A stretch of DNA of 24,313 nt from Parvularcula sp964342585 (GTDB taxonomy: Bacteria > Pseudomonadota > Alphaproteobacteria > Caulobacterales > Parvularculaceae): NCBI GenBank assembly GCA_964342585.1, contig CAYFHK010000027.1, positions 1 to 24,313 on the forward strand, read 5' to 3'. A program made the position numbers and the translations under genes. Every line of letters begins with the position of its first letter. Within the stretch, counting starts at the first letter, position 1. Below are positions 23,673 to 24,313 of this stretch, piece by piece. The notes below the pieces were generated by a model, which was given only the letters and a program-made list of their open reading frames with translations, had not been told where the DNA came from and did not search any database.

Positions 23673-24313
23673 ATGCAGCCGCGTATTTCACCTTCAATTC
23701 TCTCCGCCGATTTCGCTCGCCTTGGCGAAGAGGTGGCCGCCATCGACCAAGCCGGCGCGGACATGATCCATGTCGACGTGATGGATGGGCATTTCGTGCC
23801 GAACATCACCATCGGCCCCGGCGTGGTGAAGGCGCTGCGCCCACATTCCGAAAAACCGTTCGATGTGCATCTGATGATCGCCCCTGCCGACCCGTATCTC
23901 GAGGCTTTCGTCGAGGCCGGCGCCAATATCGTGACCATCCACCCCGAAGCGGGCCCACATTTGCACCGAAGTCTTCAGACCATCGCGAGCCTCGGCGCAA
24001 CGCCCGGCATTGCGATCAATCCGGGCACGCCTCTTGAGGTCATCGCTCCCGTGATCGACGAACTCGGCCTCGTCCTCATGATGAGCGTCAACCCCGGCTT
24101 CGGCGGCCAAAAATTCATCGACGCGACACTGCCGCGGATCGAGGCCGTGCGCCGGATGATCGATGACACAGGTCGCGATATCATCCTCGAGGTAGATGGC
24201 GGGGTGAACCGTGAAACGGCGGGCGCCGTAATCAATGCGGGCGCGACGGCTCTTGTGGCGGGAACAGCTGCCTTTACTGGCGGCCCGAGTCAGTATGCTG
24301 AGAATATTTCAGC
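23673..24313 (+). CDS. rpe: Ribulose-phosphate 3-epimerase, C-terminus cut off
   Basis: It interconverts ribulose-5-phosphate and xylulose-5-phosphate in the pentose phosphate or Calvin pathways. The frame from ATG 23673 runs off the window after 213 residues; the family is about 220 long, so only a few residues are missing. TIM-barrel signatures are ISPSILSADFARLGEE (Ser8), MIHVDVMDGHFVPNITIGP (metal His33 and Asp35), FDVHLMI (His66), MMSVNPGFGGQKFI, and EVDGGVN with the second catalytic Asp. All active-site motifs look normal. The Shine-Dalgarno is weak. A terminator just upstream suggests an independent promoter in the short space before it or read-through. Confidence 0.96.
   Translation, partial: MQPRISPSILSADFARLGEEVAAIDQAGADMIHVDVMDGHFVPNITIGPGVVKALRPHSEKPFDVHLMIAPADPYLEAFVEAGANIVTIHPEAGPHLHRSLQTIASLGATPGIAINPGTPLEVIAPVIDELGLVLMMSVNPGFGGQKFIDATLPRIEAVRRMIDDTGRDIILEVDGGVNRETAGAVINAGATALVAGTAAFTGGPSQYAENIS

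Overview
The window reads as chromosomal housekeeping DNA of an alphaproteobacterium. The evidence is the mutS-glnD pairing, an EcfG-type stress promoter (GGAAC-N16-CGTT) in front of an RpoH-family sigma factor, an OmpA-type outer-membrane protein, and GC-rich codon use throughout. The genus cannot be named from sequence reading alone. I see no rRNA, tRNA, CRISPR array, insertion sequence or prophage, and no gap between genes exceeds 300 bases.

Region 1 (1-7776, minus strand) is a tight transcription unit mutS > glnD > xseA > dacB-like lipoprotein, the last cut by the window edge. It combines mismatch repair, exonuclease VII, the nitrogen-sensing PII uridylyltransferase and a cell-wall carboxypeptidase. 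Region 2 (7911-10856) has a YgjP-type metallohydrolase gene overlapping tail-to-tail with a class A penicillin-binding protein. Region 3 (10953-13550) has an OmpA-like gene with a textbook UUCG-loop terminator, a structured 272-base upstream region, and an RpoH-type sigma factor with an EcfG-like promoter.

Region 4 (13551-17546) has alanine dehydrogenase, a six-TM histidine kinase and, convergent with the kinase, a PhcB-like methyltransferase with an N-terminal PilZ-like segment. The kinase/methyltransferase pair resembles the signal-synthase plus sensor arrangement of the phc quorum-sensing loci. Region 5 (17803-21672) is an astA-astD-astB operon for arginine catabolism without astC or astE. 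Region 6 (21669-24313) has a Tas-like aldo-keto reductase, a small unrecognised exported or membrane protein with a strong terminator, and the start of rpe.

The points most worth a second look are these: a GlnD whose NTase and ACT domains look intact but whose HD (uridylyl-removing) domain has lost most of its metal/catalytic residues; EcfG control of the rpoH-type gene; the kinase/methyltransferase module; and several unexplained inverted repeats in the regulatory gaps.
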